Notes: generated from the letters alone by a model not told the origin. A stretch of DNA of 64,000 nt from Nocardioides sp. Arc9.136 (GCF_030506255.1 NZ_CP113431.1:2668001-2732000), one strand, 5' to 3'. Shown: positions 18,229-28,278, counted from the stretch's first letter. Numbers and translations: made by a program.

Positions 18229-18486
18229 GTCTCGACGACGCTCGCCGGGGCTCGCTGCTCGACCAGCAGTGCGCCGGCGACGGCGCGGGACCCACGGCGT
18301 ACTCCGTCCTCTAGTTGCCTCCACCGCGACCACCCACGACCCGCAGGCCGCAGGTCGGCTGCCAGGGGTCTCGACGACGCTCGCCGGGGCTCGCTGCTCG
18401 ACCAGCAGTGCGCGGGTCTCGACGACGCTCGCCAGGGCTCGCTGCTCGACGAGCAGTGCAGTCTCGACGACGCTCGCTGCTCGACC
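18229..18486. repeat. Cluster of four copies of a 26-46-base intergenic repeat
   Basis: This stretch without genes (18113-18496) holds four copies beginning GTCTCGACGACGCTCGC: at 18229-18274, 18368-18413, 18416-18459 and a shorter one at 18461-18486. The first two copies sit in a longer duplicated block that also shares about 20 bases upstream (AGGTCGGCTG and flanks). Each full copy ends in CTGCTCGACCAGCAG or a variant, which can form a short stem-loop. There is no convincing open frame across the cluster. Confidence 0.85.
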
Positions 18487-18496
18487 GGCGACGGAC

Positions 18497-18856
18497 CTAC
18501 AGGCCCTGCTGCTTGCGGCGGCGGTTGTAGTCGCGCATGCGCTGCGGGACGCCGACGACGGCGGCGTCGTAGGAGGGGACGCGGTGGTCGTTGCAGAAGC
18601 GGTGGGCCCACTCGACCGAGGGCACGCGACGACGGGTCCACTCACCGTCGTGGGCGACGAGCAGGAGGGTCACGTCGCTGACGGCGGTGCGGGGCTCGAC
18701 GAACCCCTCGACACCGCGTCGTTCCTGGACCCAGGTGCGCAGGTGCTGCTCGTCCACCTTGTCCGACGCGCGCACCCGCGTCGAACCGGTGCGCGCCGCG
18801 TCGCCCGCGGGCTTGCTCATCCGCGGGCCGCGTCGGAATCGGTCGGTCCATGCCAT
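18497..18856 (-). CDS. Conserved-type hypothetical protein
   Basis: A 119-residue basic soluble protein transcribed divergently from lpdA. It begins MAWTDRFRRGPRMSKP, has a central beta-rich stretch (VSDVTLLLVAHDGEWTRRRV) and an Arg/Lys-rich tail. The frame is open to 18973 but would then run into the lpdA start. The ATG at 18856 is chosen because CAGACT lies 6 bases before it. Similar small genes occur near lpdA in actinobacteria, sometimes labelled oxidoreductase, but I see no catalytic motif and assign no function. Confidence 0.8.
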   Translation of the reverse strand: MAWTDRFRRGPRMSKPAGDAARTGSTRVRASDKVDEQHLRTWVQERRGVEGFVEPRTAVSDVTLLLVAHDGEWTRRRVPSVEWAHRFCNDHRVPSYDAAVVGVPQRMRDYNRRRKQQGL

Positions 18857-18862
18857 GGCACC

Positions 18863-18868
18863 AGTCTG
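18863..18868 (-). promoter_or_regulatory. -10-like hexamer of the 18.5 kb hypothetical gene
   Basis: CAGACT on the minus strand ends 6 bases before the ATG, with no Shine-Dalgarno sequence in between. Confidence 0.4.
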
Positions 18869-18974
18869 CCGGGAGCCACGCGACCCGGTGTGGACACGCC
18901 CGGGAAGGGTGCAAAGATGGTCGGGCGCTCCTCTGCGATCCAGAGGGGCCGAGGCCGACAAGGGAAGGACCACG

Positions 18975-20354
18975 GTGGCCGACGCCGACTACGACGTACT
19001 CATCCTCGGTGCGGGTTCCGGCGGCTACGCGTGCGCCCTCCGCGCCGCCCAGCTCGGGCTCACCGTCGGTCTCGTCGAGAAGGGCAAGGTCGGCGGCACC
19101 TGCCTCCACGTCGGCTGCATCCCCACCAAGGCGCTGCTGCACGCCGCCGAGGTCGCCGACAGCGCGCGGGACTCCGAGCAGTTCGGCGTCCGCGCGACGC
19201 TCGAGGGCATCGACATGGCCGGCGTGAACTCCTACAAGGACGGGGTCGTCAGCCGGCTCTTCAAGGGCCTCACCGGCCTGGTCAAGAGCCGCGGCATCAC
19301 CGTCATCGAGGGCGAGGGTCGCCTGACCGGCCCCAAGCAGGTCACCGTCGACGGTCGCACCTACTCCGGTCGCAGCGTCGTGCTGGCCTCCGGGTCCCAC
19401 TCGCGCAGCCTCCCCGGCCTCGAGGTCGACGGCGAGCGCGTCCTGACCTCCGAGCACGCCCTGCGCCTGGACCGCGTCCCCCGCAGCGTCGTCGTGCTCG
19501 GCGGCGGGGTGATCGGCTGCGAGTTCGCCAGCGTGTGGCGCAGCTTCGGCGCCGAGGTCACCATCGTCGAGGCCCTCCCCCGGCTGGTCGCGGCCGAGGA
19601 CGAGGCCAGCTCCAAGGCGCTCGAGCGGGCGTTCCGGAAGCGCGGCATCGTCTTCCGCACCGGCACCCGGTTCGAGTCGGTCGAGCGCACCGACGACGGC
19701 GTCGCCGTGACCGTCGAGGGCGGCGACCGGATCGAGGCCGAGCTGATGCTCGTCGCCGTCGGCCGCGGCCCCGTCACCGACGGCCTGGGGTACGACGAGC
19801 AGGGCATCGCCCTGGACCGCGGCTTCGTGGTCATCGACGAGCGCTGCCGCACGAACGTCGAGGGCGTGTACGCCGTGGGCGACATCGTCCCCGGCCTGCA
19901 GCTGGCCCACCGGGGCTTCCAGCAGGGCATCTTCGTCGCCGAGGACATCGCCGGGCTCGACCCGCGGCCCGTCGACGAGACCGCGATCCCCCGCGTCACC
20001 TACTCCCACCCCGAGCTGGCCTCCGTCGGGCTCGACGAGCGCACGGCCGCGGAGAAGTACGGCGCCGACGGCATCGAGACCGTGACCTACGACCTCGGTG
20101 GCAACGGCAAGAGCCAGATCCTCAAGACCCAGGGGTTCGTCAAGCTCGTCCGCCGCACCGACGGACCCGTCGTCGGCATCCACCTGGTCGGCGACCGCGT
20201 CGGCGAGCTCGTCGGCGAGGCTCAGCTCATCTACGGCTGGGAGGGGTACCCGGAGGACGTCGCTCCGCTCGTCCACGCCCACCCCACGCAGAACGAGGCG
20301 CTGGGCGAGGCCCACCTCGCCCTCGCCGGCAAGCCCCTGCACGCGCACTCCTGA
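18975..20354 (+). CDS. lpdA: Dihydrolipoamide dehydrogenase (E3)
   Basis: FAD-dependent enzyme that reoxidises the lipoyl arms of 2-oxo-acid dehydrogenases and the glycine cleavage system. The N-terminal FAD-binding [17 protein letters not shown], the redox-active disulfide [16 protein letters not shown], the NAD-binding [13 protein letters not shown] and the C-terminal [13 protein letters not shown] with the active-site His-Glu are all present. The length of 459 residues is normal. The GTG start follows GGAAGGACC. It lies 31 bases upstream of sucB on the same strand, consistent with an operon. Confidence 0.97.
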   Translation: MADADYDVLILGAGSGGYACALRAAQLGLTVGLVEKGKVGGTCLHVGCIPTKALLHAAEVADSARDSEQFGVRATLEGIDMAGVNSYKDGVVSRLFKGLTGLVKSRGITVIEGEGRLTGPKQVTVDGRTYSGRSVVLASGSHSRSLPGLEVDGERVLTSEHALRLDRVPRSVVVLGGGVIGCEFASVWRSFGAEVTIVEALPRLVAAEDEASSKALERAFRKRGIVFRTGTRFESVERTDDGVAVTVEGGDRIEAELMLVAVGRGPVTDGLGYDEQGIALDRGFVVIDERCRTNVEGVYAVGDIVPGLQLAHRGFQQGIFVAEDIAGLDPRPVDETAIPRVTYSHPELASVGLDERTAAEKYGADGIETVTYDLGGNGKSQILKTQGFVKLVRRTDGPVVGIHLVGDRVGELVGEAQLIYGWEGYPEDVAPLVHAHPTQNEALGEAHLALAGKPLHAHS

Positions 20355-20385
20355 CCACCGCAACCACCGAAGAGCGAAGGAACTC

Positions 20386-22290
20386 ATGGCCACCGAAGTC
20401 AACCTCCCGGCCCTCGGGGAATCCGTCACCGAAGGCACCGTCACCCGCTGGCTGAAGGCCGTGGGTGACTCGGTCGCCGTCGACGAGCCGCTGCTCGAGG
20501 TCTCGACCGACAAGGTCGACACCGAGATCCCCTCCCCCGTCGCGGGCACCCTGCTCGAGATCAAGGCGCAGGAGGACGACACCGTCGAGGTCGGTGCCGT
20601 GCTCGCGGTCATCGGTGACGAGGGTGAGTCCGCCGGCGACGCGTCCGGCTCCGCCGAGCCCGAGGCGCAGCCCAAGGACGAGGAGCAGGCCGAGAAGAAG
20701 GCCGAGCAGGAGCAGGAGATCGCCGAGGAGACCGGCGACCTGCCCCCGGGCGACGAGACCCCCGAGGCCGAGAAGTCCTCCGGCTCCGAGCAGCCCGCCG
20801 CCTCCTCCGGCGGCAACGGCGGTGGCAGTGGCGGCGGCAGTGGTACGCCGGTCGTGCTGCCCGCCCTGGGCGAGTCGGTCACCGAGGGCACCGTGACCCG
20901 CTGGCTGAAGTCGGTCGGCGACGACGTCGCCGTCGACGAGCCGCTCCTGGAGGTCTCGACCGACAAGGTCGACACCGAGATCCCCTCGCCGGTCGCGGGC
21001 ACCCTGCTCGAGATCAAGGCCGAGGAGGACGAGACCGTCGAGGTGGGCGCCGAGCTGGCGATCATCGGCGACAAGGGCGCCGCCCCGCAGAGCGCTCCCG
21101 AGCCGACCCCCGAGCCGGCGCAGGCCGCCGAGCCGAGCCCGGCCCAGGAGGAGACCAAGCCGACCCAGCCCACCGACGAGGGCGAGGCCGCGACCGAGCA
21201 GCCCGAGCCCGAGAAGGACCACCAGCCGGCCGCCGAGACCGCGCCCGCCCCGAGCTCGCAGTCGCCGAGCACCGGTGAGCGCTCCGCGTCCGACGACTCC
21301 GGGAACAAGGGCGGGGACCAGGAGCAGGCCCGCTCGGAGAAGACCGCCGACGGTGCCGGCTACGTGACCCCGCTGGTCCGCAAGCTCGCCGCGCAGCACG
21401 ACGTCGACCTGTCGACCGTCGAGGGCACCGGCGTCGGCGGCCGCATCCGCAAGCAGGACGTCCTCGACGCCGCGAAGGCCAAGGAGGCACCGGCTCCGGC
21501 CGCCCAGCCCGCCGCCCCGGCCGCGTCCACCTCGTCGGCCTCGTCGGCCCGGCAGGCCCCGTCGGTCAGCCCCTCGCCGCTGCGCGGGACGACCGAGAAG
21601 ATCAGCCGGCTGCGCAAGATCATCGCCGAGCGCATGGTCGACTCGCTGCAGACCGGCGCGCAGCTCACGCAGGTCATCGAGGTCGACGTCACCAACATCG
21701 CGCGGCTGCGCGACTCGGTGAAGGGCGACTTCCAGGCGCGCGAGGGCGTCAAGCTGTCGTACCTGCCGTTCTTCGCCAAGGCGGCGATCGACGCGCTCAA
21801 GCAGCACCCGAAGCTGAACGCCGGCATCGACACCGACGCCGGCGAGATCACCTACTACGACCGCGAGAACCTCGCGATCGCGGTGGACACCGAGAAGGGC
21901 CTGATCACCCCGGTGATCAAGGACGCGGGCGACCTGTCGATCGCGGGCCTGGCCAAGAAGATCGCGGACGTCGCGCAGCGCACCCGGACCAACAAGATCG
22001 GTCCCGACGAGTTGTCCGGCGGCACCTTCACGATCACCAACCTCGGCAGCGTGGGCGCCCTGTGGGACACCCCGATCATCAACAAGCCGCAGGTCGCGAT
22101 CCTCGGTCCGGGCGCGGTCGTCAAGCGGCCCGTCGTGATCGATGACCCGAACCTCGGCGAGACGATCGCGGTGCGCCACATGGTCTACCTCGCGCTGACC
22201 TACGACCACCGCTTGGTCGACGGCGCCGACGCGGGCCGCTTCCTGCAGGACGTGAAGAAGCGCCTGGAGGCCGGCGTCTTCGACGTCTGA
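20386..22290 (+). CDS. sucB: 2-oxo-acid dehydrogenase E2 (dihydrolipoamide acyltransferase), two lipoyl domains
   Basis: A 634-residue core subunit of the pyruvate and/or 2-oxoglutarate dehydrogenase complex. Two lipoyl domains (about 1-80 and 155-230), each with the lipoylated Lys in VSTDKVDTE, are joined by acidic Pro/Ala/Glu linkers. A peripheral-subunit-binding domain follows ([20 protein letters not shown], about 325-360). The catalytic domain has the active-site [14 protein letters not shown]. In actinobacteria this E2 often serves both complexes. The ATG follows GAAGGA. lpdA upstream and the lipoate genes downstream fit its need for lipoyl groups. Confidence 0.96.
   Translation: MATEVNLPALGESVTEGTVTRWLKAVGDSVAVDEPLLEVSTDKVDTEIPSPVAGTLLEIKAQEDDTVEVGAVLAVIGDEGESAGDASGSAEPEAQPKDEEQAEKKAEQEQEIAEETGDLPPGDETPEAEKSSGSEQPAASSGGNGGGSGGGSGTPVVLPALGESVTEGTVTRWLKSVGDDVAVDEPLLEVSTDKVDTEIPSPVAGTLLEIKAEEDETVEVGAELAIIGDKGAAPQSAPEPTPEPAQAAEPSPAQEETKPTQPTDEGEAATEQPEPEKDHQPAAETAPAPSSQSPSTGERSASDDSGNKGGDQEQARSEKTADGAGYVTPLVRKLAAQHDVDLSTVEGTGVGGRIRKQDVLDAAKAKEAPAPAAQPAAPAASTSSASSARQAPSVSPSPLRGTTEKISRLRKIIAERMVDSLQTGAQLTQVIEVDVTNIARLRDSVKGDFQAREGVKLSYLPFFAKAAIDALKQHPKLNAGIDTDAGEITYYDRENLAIAVDTEKGLITPVIKDAGDLSIAGLAKKIADVAQRTRTNKIGPDELSGGTFTITNLGSVGALWDTPIINKPQVAILGPGAVVKRPVVIDDPNLGETIAVRHMVYLALTYDHRLVDGADAGRFLQDVKKRLEAGVFDV
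20395..21065 (+). repeat. Direct repeat of the lipoyl-domain coding sequence within sucB
   Basis: The segments near 20395-20610 and 20850-21065 encode the two lipoyl domains. They are nearly identical over long runs, including the block around each lipoyl Lys codon. The intervening linker differs in sequence and composition. Confidence 0.85.
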
Positions 22291-22310
22291 GCACCACCGC
22301 CTGACCACGA

Positions 22311-22339
22311 GGGCCCGGGACCGCACAGGTCCCGGGCCC
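22311..22339 (+). terminator. Terminator hairpin after sucB
   Basis: A perfect 12-base stem, GGGCCCGGGACC with its complement, and a 5-base loop lie 20 bases after the sucB stop. They would end the lpdA-sucB transcript before the next gene. Confidence 0.85.
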
Positions 22340-22379
22340 CTGTGCGTCCATGGCTTGTCCGTCCTGGGAGGCTCGCAGC

Positions 22380-23270
22380 ATGCGCATCGTCATCGCCGGC
22401 TCCTCCGGCTTCCTGGGCAGCCACCTCGTCGACGCGCTGCGCGACCGGGACCACCAGGTCACCCGGCTCGTACGGCGCGCGCCGGCCGCGCCCGACGAGG
22501 CGGCGTGGGACCCGGCGGCCGGCACCTACGACCGGGCCGCGGTGCACGGCGCCGACGTCGTGGTCAACCTGGCCGGCTCCCCCACGCTCGGCAACCCGCA
22601 CTCGGACTCCTGGGCCCGCGAGCTGCGCGAGAGCCGGGTGACCTCCACCCGCGTGCTCGCGCGCGCGGTCGCCGAGGCGCCCCGCCCGCCGGCGTACCTC
22701 GCGGGCAACGGCATCTCCTACTACGGCGACCACGGCGACCAGGTCCTGACCGAGGCCTCCGACAGCCGGGGGCAGGCGCTGCTCACCGACGTCACCCGGG
22801 AGTGGCAGGCGGCGGCGCAGCCGGCGGTCGAGGCGGGCGCCCGGGTCTGCTACCTGCGGACCGCGCCGGTGATGGACCGGCGCGCGGCGCCGTTGAAGCT
22901 GCTCGCCCCGCTCTTCCGCACCGGGCTCGGCGCCCGCCTGGGCAGCGGCCGCCAGCACATGGCGATGATCTCGCTGCGCGACTGGGTCGACGCCGTGGTG
23001 TTCCTCGCCGAGCACGACACCGTCAGCGGTCCGGTCAACCTCACCTGCCCGGAGCCGCCGACCAACGCCGACTTCACCCGCGCGCTCGCCCGCGCCGTGC
23101 ACCGGCCGGCGGTCCTGCCGGTCCCCTCGCTCGCGCTGCGCCTCGGCGCGGGCCGGATGGCGCCCGAGCTGCTCGGGTCGCTCAACGTCCGGCCCGCGGC
23201 GCTCGAGGCGGCGGGGTTCACCTTCTCCGACCGCGACGTGACCGCGGTGCTCAAAGCCGGCCTGCGCTGA
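22380..23270 (+). CDS. TIGR01777-family NAD(P)-binding epimerase-like protein
   Basis: A 296-residue extended short-chain dehydrogenase-type protein with the N-terminal nucleotide-binding motif [18 protein letters not shown]. It also has the family's [26 protein letters not shown] and a C-terminal [15 protein letters not shown]. The catalytic role of this family (YfcH and relatives) is not established. The start is the ATG after GGGAGG rather than an in-frame ATG 10 codons upstream. The position between sucB and lipB is conserved in Streptomyces, which hints at a link to lipoate-dependent metabolism. Confidence 0.92.
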   Translation: MRIVIAGSSGFLGSHLVDALRDRDHQVTRLVRRAPAAPDEAAWDPAAGTYDRAAVHGADVVVNLAGSPTLGNPHSDSWARELRESRVTSTRVLARAVAEAPRPPAYLAGNGISYYGDHGDQVLTEASDSRGQALLTDVTREWQAAAQPAVEAGARVCYLRTAPVMDRRAAPLKLLAPLFRTGLGARLGSGRQHMAMISLRDWVDAVVFLAEHDTVSGPVNLTCPEPPTNADFTRALARAVHRPAVLPVPSLALRLGAGRMAPELLGSLNVRPAALEAAGFTFSDRDVTAVLKAGLR

Positions 23271-23273
23271 GGC

Positions 23274-23900
23274 TCACGCGAGCCGATCGCGCAGCGCCGG
23301 CAGGCCCTCCCCGTCGAGGTGCTCGAGGGCGGCGACCCGGCCGGTGAGCGCCAGCAGCAGGGCCTCGGCGCTCCCGCGCACCGTCGGCCCACGGCCGTGG
23401 GCCCACCCGACGTCGGCCGCCTCGAACCGCAGCCCGTCGGTCCTGCCGCGCGGGACGAGTCCGCCTCCGCGGGCGTCGGCCAGGAAGTCCAGCGAGGTCC
23501 GCAGCCGCTCGGCCGGCACGTCCCGGTGCAGCCCGAGCGGCCAGCGGAGGTCCAGGCCGTGCACCAGCACGTCGGTCAACGGCGCCTCGGGGCCCGACCC
23601 GGGCGGGGTGAACTGCGAGCCGGCCCGCTGCCGCAGCACCTCCACGAGCTCCTCGGAGGGCCTGCGGGCCTGCCTGCGGGCCAGCCGGACGTTCGCCCGG
23701 TCGAAGCTCCCGCCGCTCGTCAGCATCGCGAGCGCGAACCCGCGCAGACCCACCTCCAGCGGCACGACGAGGTGGGCGACGACCTCGCGCACGCTCCACT
23801 CGGTGCACAGGCTGCGGGCGGCCTGCTGCTCGGGCGTCAGCCCGGAGACCAGGTCGGCCACGGCGCGGCGCTCGTCGGCGATCTCCTCGAAGATGTCCAC
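23274..23900 (-). CDS. Maleylpyruvate isomerase-like (DinB/MDMPI) family protein
   Basis: A 208-residue alpha-helical protein of the actinobacterial TIGR03083/MDMPI group. Typical features are the N-terminal helix [16 protein letters not shown], the [14 protein letters not shown] motif whose Trp-Ser-Val-Arg-Glu-Val-x-x-His is diagnostic, and [11 protein letters not shown], which supplies another metal-ligand-type His. Some members bind metal and use mycothiol. The substrate here is unknown. The gene is convergent with the epimerase gene and ends 3 bases from it. Confidence 0.88.
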   Translation of the reverse strand: MDIFEEIADERRAVADLVSGLTPEQQAARSLCTEWSVREVVAHLVVPLEVGLRGFALAMLTSGGSFDRANVRLARRQARRPSEELVEVLRQRAGSQFTPPGSGPEAPLTDVLVHGLDLRWPLGLHRDVPAERLRTSLDFLADARGGGLVPRGRTDGLRFEAADVGWAHGRGPTVRGSAEALLLALTGRVAALEHLDGEGLPALRDRLA

Positions 23901-23922
23901 ACGGCATCCTCGCCCCGTCGTC

Positions 23923-24471
23923 TCAGTCGATCCAGTAGCGACGCTTCGCGACCGGTTCGCCCGGCTGCTCCACCACGTCCTCCAGGACGCCGCCGCACCG
24001 CTCGATCGTGGCGGCGGACGCCTGGTTGTCGTCGTCGCAGGTGACGAGCACCCGGTCCACCCCGCCGGCCCGCGCGATGACCAGCGCCTGGCGCAGGAGC
24101 TCGGTGGCGATGCCGCGACGGCGGTACGCCGGCCGCACGCCGTACCCGACGTGGCCGCCGTACGCCAGCAGCCAGTCGTTCAGCTCGAACCTGATCGACA
24201 ACCGGCCGACGACCTCGCCGCCGAGGTCCGCGACCAGGAACGCCGCCGGCACGCGGCCCGCGGGCAGGTCGGTGCCACGGCGCTCGGCGTCGTACTGCGC
24301 GAGGAGGTCGGCCCAGGGGCGCTCCGGCGTCCAGCCGAGCAGGAACTCGAAGCCGTCTGCCTCCAGCTCGCGGTGGGCCTGGACGGCCGCGGCCTCGTCG
24401 TCGGTGCGCAGCGGTCGCAGTCTCAGGTCGCCCACGGGCACATCCTCGCCGACGAGGTGCCGGTCGCTCAC
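23923..24471 (-). CDS. GNAT-family N-acetyltransferase
   Basis: A 182-residue acetyltransferase with the acetyl-CoA binding motif [23 protein letters not shown] near residues 107-130 and the typical C-terminal [19 protein letters not shown]. The acceptor is unknown. Its GTG overlaps the stop of the upstream gene by four bases (GTGA), so it is co-translated with that membrane-anchored protein. Confidence 0.9.
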   Translation of the reverse strand: MSDRHLVGEDVPVGDLRLRPLRTDDEAAAVQAHRELEADGFEFLLGWTPERPWADLLAQYDAERRGTDLPAGRVPAAFLVADLGGEVVGRLSIRFELNDWLLAYGGHVGYGVRPAYRRRGIATELLRQALVIARAGGVDRVLVTCDDDNQASAATIERCGGVLEDVVEQPGEPVAKRRYWID

Positions 24472-24974
24472 CTGACTTCTTCGACCCGCCACGCGCCGGC
24501 GGTCCGCACGAGCGTCACCCGCCGCGTCGTCGGGCCGTCGGAGGGCAGGTTCCGGTCCACCCCGCGCCCGACGGCGCGGCCCGCGGCGACCCGGTCGGTG
24601 ACCCGCAGCTCGAGCCGGCCGTCCCCGGTCCGCAGCTCGCTGACCTCCAGCAGGTCGAGCTCGAGACCGGTCACCCGCAGCCCCCGGGCGGCCCACCGCG
24701 CCAGCAGCGCGGCGTCGTGGCGGCCGGCCGCCGACCCGGCGACGTACAACCGCCGCAGCGCGCCGACGTCGCCCGCCGCCCAGGCAGCCGCCCGCCGGTC
24801 GTCCCACGCCGCCAGCACCGACCGCGCGTCGGGCCCGACCGTGGCCACGGCCCGCAGGGCAGGCGGCGGGGCGGGTGGCGCGGGGCCGCCCGCGAGCAGC
24901 ACGCCGGGCACCACGAGCCCGGCGGTGAGGAGGACGGAGGCGAGCAGCAGGAGCGGTCGGCGCACACCGGTCAC
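24468..24974 (-). CDS. Hypothetical membrane-anchored protein
   Basis: A 168-residue protein with an N-terminal hydrophobic helix (residues 7-30) acting as signal or anchor. A Pro/Ala spacer follows, then a soluble part with [21 protein letters not shown], a pattern resembling SnoaL-like or Mce-associated folds, and [20 protein letters not shown] at the end. The soluble part probably faces outward. No catalytic residues can be named. It forms an overlapping pair with the GNAT gene. Confidence 0.8.
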   Translation of the reverse strand: MTGVRRPLLLLASVLLTAGLVVPGVLLAGGPAPPAPPPALRAVATVGPDARSVLAAWDDRRAAAWAAGDVGALRRLYVAGSAAGRHDAALLARWAARGLRVTGLELDLLEVSELRTGDGRLELRVTDRVAAGRAVGRGVDRNLPSDGPTTRRVTLVRTAGAWRVEEVR

Positions 24975-25013
24975 CTACCCAGCACGGGCGGGTCGCGGCG
25001 CGTCGTCCACAGG

Positions 25014-25019
25014 TAGAGT
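25014..25019 (+). promoter_or_regulatory. -10-like hexamer of lipB, probable leaderless start
   Basis: TAGAGT ends 7 bases before the lipB GTG. The same arrangement, TACAGT plus 7 bases plus GTG, precedes lipA. Confidence 0.55.
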
Positions 25020-25026
25020 CGAACAG

Positions 25027-25755
25027 GTGAGCAGCCTGACGTTCCGCACGGTCGGCCTCGGCGCCGACGCGGTCGACTACCTCGCCGCCTGGGAGCTCCA
25101 GCGCGACGTCCACGCGCAGGTCGCCGACGGGTCCCTCCCGCCGACGGTGCTGCTCCTCGAGCACCCGCCCGTCTACACCGCCGGCAAGCGCACCGAGCCG
25201 CACGAGCGCCCGCTCGACCCCGGCGGCGCGCAGGTCGTCGACGTCGACCGCGGCGGGAAGATCACCTTCCACGGCCCCGGCCAGCTCGTCGGCTACCCGA
25301 TCGTCGCGCTCCCCGACCACGTCAAGGTCGTCGACTACGTGCGCCGGGTCGAGGAGGCGCTGATCCGCGTGTGCGGCGCTCTCGGCGTCCCCACCGCGCG
25401 CGTCCCGGGCCGCAGCGGCGTCTGGCTGCGCGCCGACGACCGGGGCCCGGAGCGCAAGATCGCCGCCATCGGCATCCGGGTCAGCCGGGGCGTGACGATG
25501 CACGGCTTCTCGCTCAACTGCGACGTCGACCTCGGCTGGTACGACCGGTTCGTCCCGTGCGGCATCGCCGACGCCGGCGTCACCACGCTGACCGCCGAGC
25601 TGGGCCGCCGGGTCACCACGAACGACGTGCTCCCGCTCGTGGAGCAGGAGCTGGCGACGTACCTCGCCTGGGAGCCGTACGCCGCGACTCCGGACTACGA
25701 CCCCAGGCCGGAGCCGGGCCGCGGGCCGCGCATCGAGCTGCTCACCCCCAGGTAA
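25027..25755 (+). CDS. lipB: Lipoyl(octanoyl) transferase
   Basis: Moves octanoate from acyl carrier protein to the lipoyl domains of E2 and H proteins, the first step of de novo lipoylation. The conserved [17 protein letters not shown], the Lys of [20 protein letters not shown] and the catalytic Cys in [15 protein letters not shown] are present. The length of 242 residues is normal. The substrate sucB lies just upstream and lipA downstream. It is unusual in ending with TAA. The GTG appears leaderless. Confidence 0.97.
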   Translation: MSSLTFRTVGLGADAVDYLAAWELQRDVHAQVADGSLPPTVLLLEHPPVYTAGKRTEPHERPLDPGGAQVVDVDRGGKITFHGPGQLVGYPIVALPDHVKVVDYVRRVEEALIRVCGALGVPTARVPGRSGVWLRADDRGPERKIAAIGIRVSRGVTMHGFSLNCDVDLGWYDRFVPCGIADAGVTTLTAELGRRVTTNDVLPLVEQELATYLAWEPYAATPDYDPRPEPGRGPRIELLTPR

Positions 25756-25797
25756 AGGACCCTCGGCGCGTCCCCGGACAACCGGCCGGGTCGCTGC

Positions 25798-26745
25798 TTG
25801 ACTCGCGAGGTGCCCGACCTCGCGATCGAGACCCAGGGGCTCCGCAAGGAGTACCGCACCCGACGAGGGCTGCGCGTCGCCGTGTCCGACCTGGACCTCG
25901 CGGTGCGTGCCGGCGGCGTGCACGGCTTCCTCGGCCCCAACGGCTCGGGCAAGACCACGACGATCCGGATGCTGCTGGGGCTCTCGCGCCCCACCCGCGG
26001 CACGATGCGGCTGCTGGGACAGCCGGTGCCCGAGCGCCTGCCCGCCGTCGTGGACCGGGTCGGCGCGGTGGTCGAGTCCCCGAAGTTCTCCCCCAACCTC
26101 ACCGGCCGGCAGAACCTCCTGCTGCTCTCCCGCTCGATCGGCGCGCCCGACGCCCGCGTGGACGCCGCGGTCGACACCGTGGGGCTCACCGGCCGCGACC
26201 GCGACCGGTACAAGGCCTACTCCCTCGGCATGAAGCAGCGCCTGGCCATCGCCGCCACCCTGCTCAAGGAGCCGGAGCTGCTGATCCTCGACGAGCCGAC
26301 GAACGGCCTGGACCCGGCCGGCATCCGGGAGATCCGGGAGACCATCCGCGGCCTCGGGGCCGCCGGGGTGACCGTCCTGCTGAGCTCCCACATCCTCGCC
26401 GAGGTCCAGGCGGTGTGCACGTCCGCCACGATCGTCGGCAACGGCCGGCTGCTCGCCAGCGGCACCGTCGAGGACCTGCTCGGCCGCAGCACGACGTACC
26501 GGGTGGTCGTCCCCGATCCGGCCGCGGCCACCGCCGCGCTCGCCGCGGCCGGCGTGACCGCCACCGTGCAGGACGGCGCCCTGCGGGTCGAGACCGAGGA
26601 CCCTGCCGGCGTCACCCGGCTGCTCGCCGCGCGCGACATCTGGCTGACCGAGCTCACCCCCGTCCGGGCCGACCTGGAGTCGATCTTCCTCGACCTCACT
26701 GCCGGGGCCGGGCTGAGCGACTCGGCGGAGGAGGAGGACCGATGA
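25798..26745 (+). CDS. ABC transporter ATP-binding protein
   Basis: A 315-residue ATPase of the drug/antibiotic-type ABC group. It has Walker A GPNGSGKTTTIR, a signature variant YSLGMKQRLAIA, Walker B LLILDEPTNGLDP and the switch His in LLSSHILAEVQ. The C-terminal 90 residues form the extra domain common in bacitracin-resistance-type ATPases. The TTG at 25798 or the GTG at 25810 could be the start; neither has a strong ribosome site. It overlaps the permease gene by four bases. The substrate is unknown. Confidence 0.93.
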   Translation: MTREVPDLAIETQGLRKEYRTRRGLRVAVSDLDLAVRAGGVHGFLGPNGSGKTTTIRMLLGLSRPTRGTMRLLGQPVPERLPAVVDRVGAVVESPKFSPNLTGRQNLLLLSRSIGAPDARVDAAVDTVGLTGRDRDRYKAYSLGMKQRLAIAATLLKEPELLILDEPTNGLDPAGIREIRETIRGLGAAGVTVLLSSHILAEVQAVCTSATIVGNGRLLASGTVEDLLGRSTTYRVVVPDPAAATAALAAAGVTATVQDGALRVETEDPAGVTRLLAARDIWLTELTPVRADLESIFLDLTAGAGLSDSAEEEDR

Positions 26746-27698
26746 CCTCCCTGGTCCGCGTCGAGCTCACCCGGCTGCGCTGGCGGCGGGCGGTGCTGCT
26801 CCTGCTGCTCGGCTGCCTGGTGGTGCCGGCCCTCATCGCCGCGAGCACCCTGTGGGGCACCCGCCCGGTGTCGGAGTCCGAGCTGGCCGAGGTCCGCGCG
26901 GGCGTCGCGGGCGAGATCGCCCGCTGCGAGCAGCGGCCGGGGCGGTACGGCGTGCCCCGGGCGGCCCCGGAGCGGTGCGAGCAGCTGCTCGTCGGCTGGA
27001 ACATCGGCCGCGAGCCGCTCAGCCTCGCCCGCGAGCGCGCCGGTTCCGGGATCGCCGTCACCGGTCTGCTGACCGTGCTGCTGATGCTGGCGGCGACGAC
27101 GTTCGTCGGGCACGACTGGAACAGCGGGTCGATGAGCAACCAGCTGCTGTTCCAGCCACGGCGCGGGCGGGTGTGGGCGGCGAAGGCGCTCGCCGTCACC
27201 GGGCTGGCGGGCGTCGTCGCGGCGGCGGTCAGCAGCGCCTACTGGCTCACGCTCTGGTCGGTCGCGCGGGCCCGCGACCTACCCCTCAGGGACGGCGCGC
27301 TCGGCGACTGCCTGGAGCTGGGGCTGCGCGGCGCCGGGTTCGCCGCCGCGGCGGCCCTCGGCTGCTACGCCCTCACGATGCTGCTCCGCAGCACGGTCGC
27401 CACCCTGGGCGTGCTCTTCGCGGTCGCGGTGCTCGGCGTGCTCTTCGTCGGCGTGCTCGGCATCGGCGAGCGCTGGCAGCCCCAGGTCAACGTCGCCGCC
27501 GTGGTGCAGAACGGCACCACCTACTGGGTCGACGTGCCCGAGCGGTGCTGGACGAGCCGCGGACCGGTCCCCGACGGCTCCGAGTGCGACGACCGGCGTG
27601 AGGTGGGCCCGGTGCACGGCGTGCTGTACCTCGGGGCGCCGCTGCTGGCAGTCGGCGCCGCGTCGGTGCTGTCCTTCCGGCGTCGCGACGTCCCCTGA
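26742..27698 (+). CDS. ABC transporter permease
   Basis: A 318-residue integral membrane partner of the preceding ATPase. The ATG overlaps its stop (ATGA). There is an N-terminal membrane helix (about 17-35), a long extracellular loop with two cysteines, and four or five more helices such as GIAVTGLLTVLLMLAATTFV. This topology matches ABC-2-type permeases of bacitracin-type exporters. DWNSGSMSNQLLFQPRR is a typical cytoplasmic loop of that group. Confidence 0.9.
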   Translation: MTSLVRVELTRLRWRRAVLLLLLGCLVVPALIAASTLWGTRPVSESELAEVRAGVAGEIARCEQRPGRYGVPRAAPERCEQLLVGWNIGREPLSLARERAGSGIAVTGLLTVLLMLAATTFVGHDWNSGSMSNQLLFQPRRGRVWAAKALAVTGLAGVVAAAVSSAYWLTLWSVARARDLPLRDGALGDCLELGLRGAGFAAAAALGCYALTMLLRSTVATLGVLFAVAVLGVLFVGVLGIGERWQPQVNVAAVVQNGTTYWVDVPERCWTSRGPVPDGSECDDRREVGPVHGVLYLGAPLLAVGAASVLSFRRRDVP

Positions 27699-27720
27699 CC
27701 CGGGACCACCGCGGGCCCGC

Positions 27721-28209
27721 TCAGCCCAGCGACCGGTAGTGCCCGGCCATCGCCGGGTAGTAGTCGCGGTCGAAGTCGACGGCCGCGACGTCCCCGCCGG
27801 TCTCCGCGGCGACGAGCCGGTCGAGGTAGTACTCCCAGCCCGGGCCGACGCTCTCGGCGGCGGTGGGGTCGAGGCCCGGCTGCCGGAAGGTCAGGAGGGT
27901 GCCGCCGTCGGTGGCCGCGCCGAGCTCCAGCTCGAGGTCCCACCAGTCGTCGCCGACGCGGGAGACCAGCACCAGCCGCAGCGGCGGCTCGCAGACGCTG
28001 ATCGTCATCTGCTCGGTGGGCGCGTCCTCGCCCTCCGCGGTCATCCGGAACATCACGCTGCCCTCGGCCGGGTCGCCGGTCCACGTCCCGATCCAGCGCT
28101 CGAGCCGGTCCGGCTCGGTGAGCGCCGCCCACACCTCCTCGGCAGGGAGCGGGAGGTGGCGGGTCAGGACCAGGGTGCCGCCGACGACGCGGCCGGTGGG
28201 GACGGGCAT
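27721..28209 (-). CDS. SRPBCC-fold (AHSA1-like) protein
   Basis: A 162-residue single-domain protein of the START/AHSA1-like superfamily. The N-terminal strand-helix [20 protein letters not shown], the RWIGTWTG loop and the C-terminal helix [12 protein letters not shown] are characteristic. These proteins bind hydrophobic ligands or assist other proteins; no specific role can be given. It is divergent from lipA, and its ATG has CAGGAT 6 bases upstream. Confidence 0.88.
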   Translation of the reverse strand: MPVPTGRVVGGTLVLTRHLPLPAEEVWAALTEPDRLERWIGTWTGDPAEGSVMFRMTAEGEDAPTEQMTISVCEPPLRLVLVSRVGDDWWDLELELGAATDGGTLLTFRQPGLDPTAAESVGPGWEYYLDRLVAAETGGDVAAVDFDRDYYPAMAGHYRSLG

Positions 28210-28215
28210 GCGCCC

Positions 28216-28221
28216 ATCCTG
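28216..28221 (-). promoter_or_regulatory. -10-like hexamer of the SRPBCC gene
   Basis: CAGGAT on the minus strand ends 6 bases before the ATG and suggests a leaderless start. Confidence 0.4.
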
Positions 28222-28272
28222 CACCCGGCCCGCGCACCCGCCGCCGAGTCGGGCTGCCGCACCCCTGCGGCG

Positions 28273-28278
28273 TACAGT
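28273..28278 (+). promoter_or_regulatory. -10-like hexamer of lipA, probable leaderless start
   Basis: TACAGT ends 7 bases before the GTG at 28286. The hexamer itself overlaps another in-frame GTG at 28277, which is therefore unlikely to be the start. Confidence 0.55.

Noticed and set aside
18229..18486. Possible CRISPR array
   Set aside because: The repeats are irregularly spaced, two are almost adjacent, and there are no uniform spacers or cas genes.
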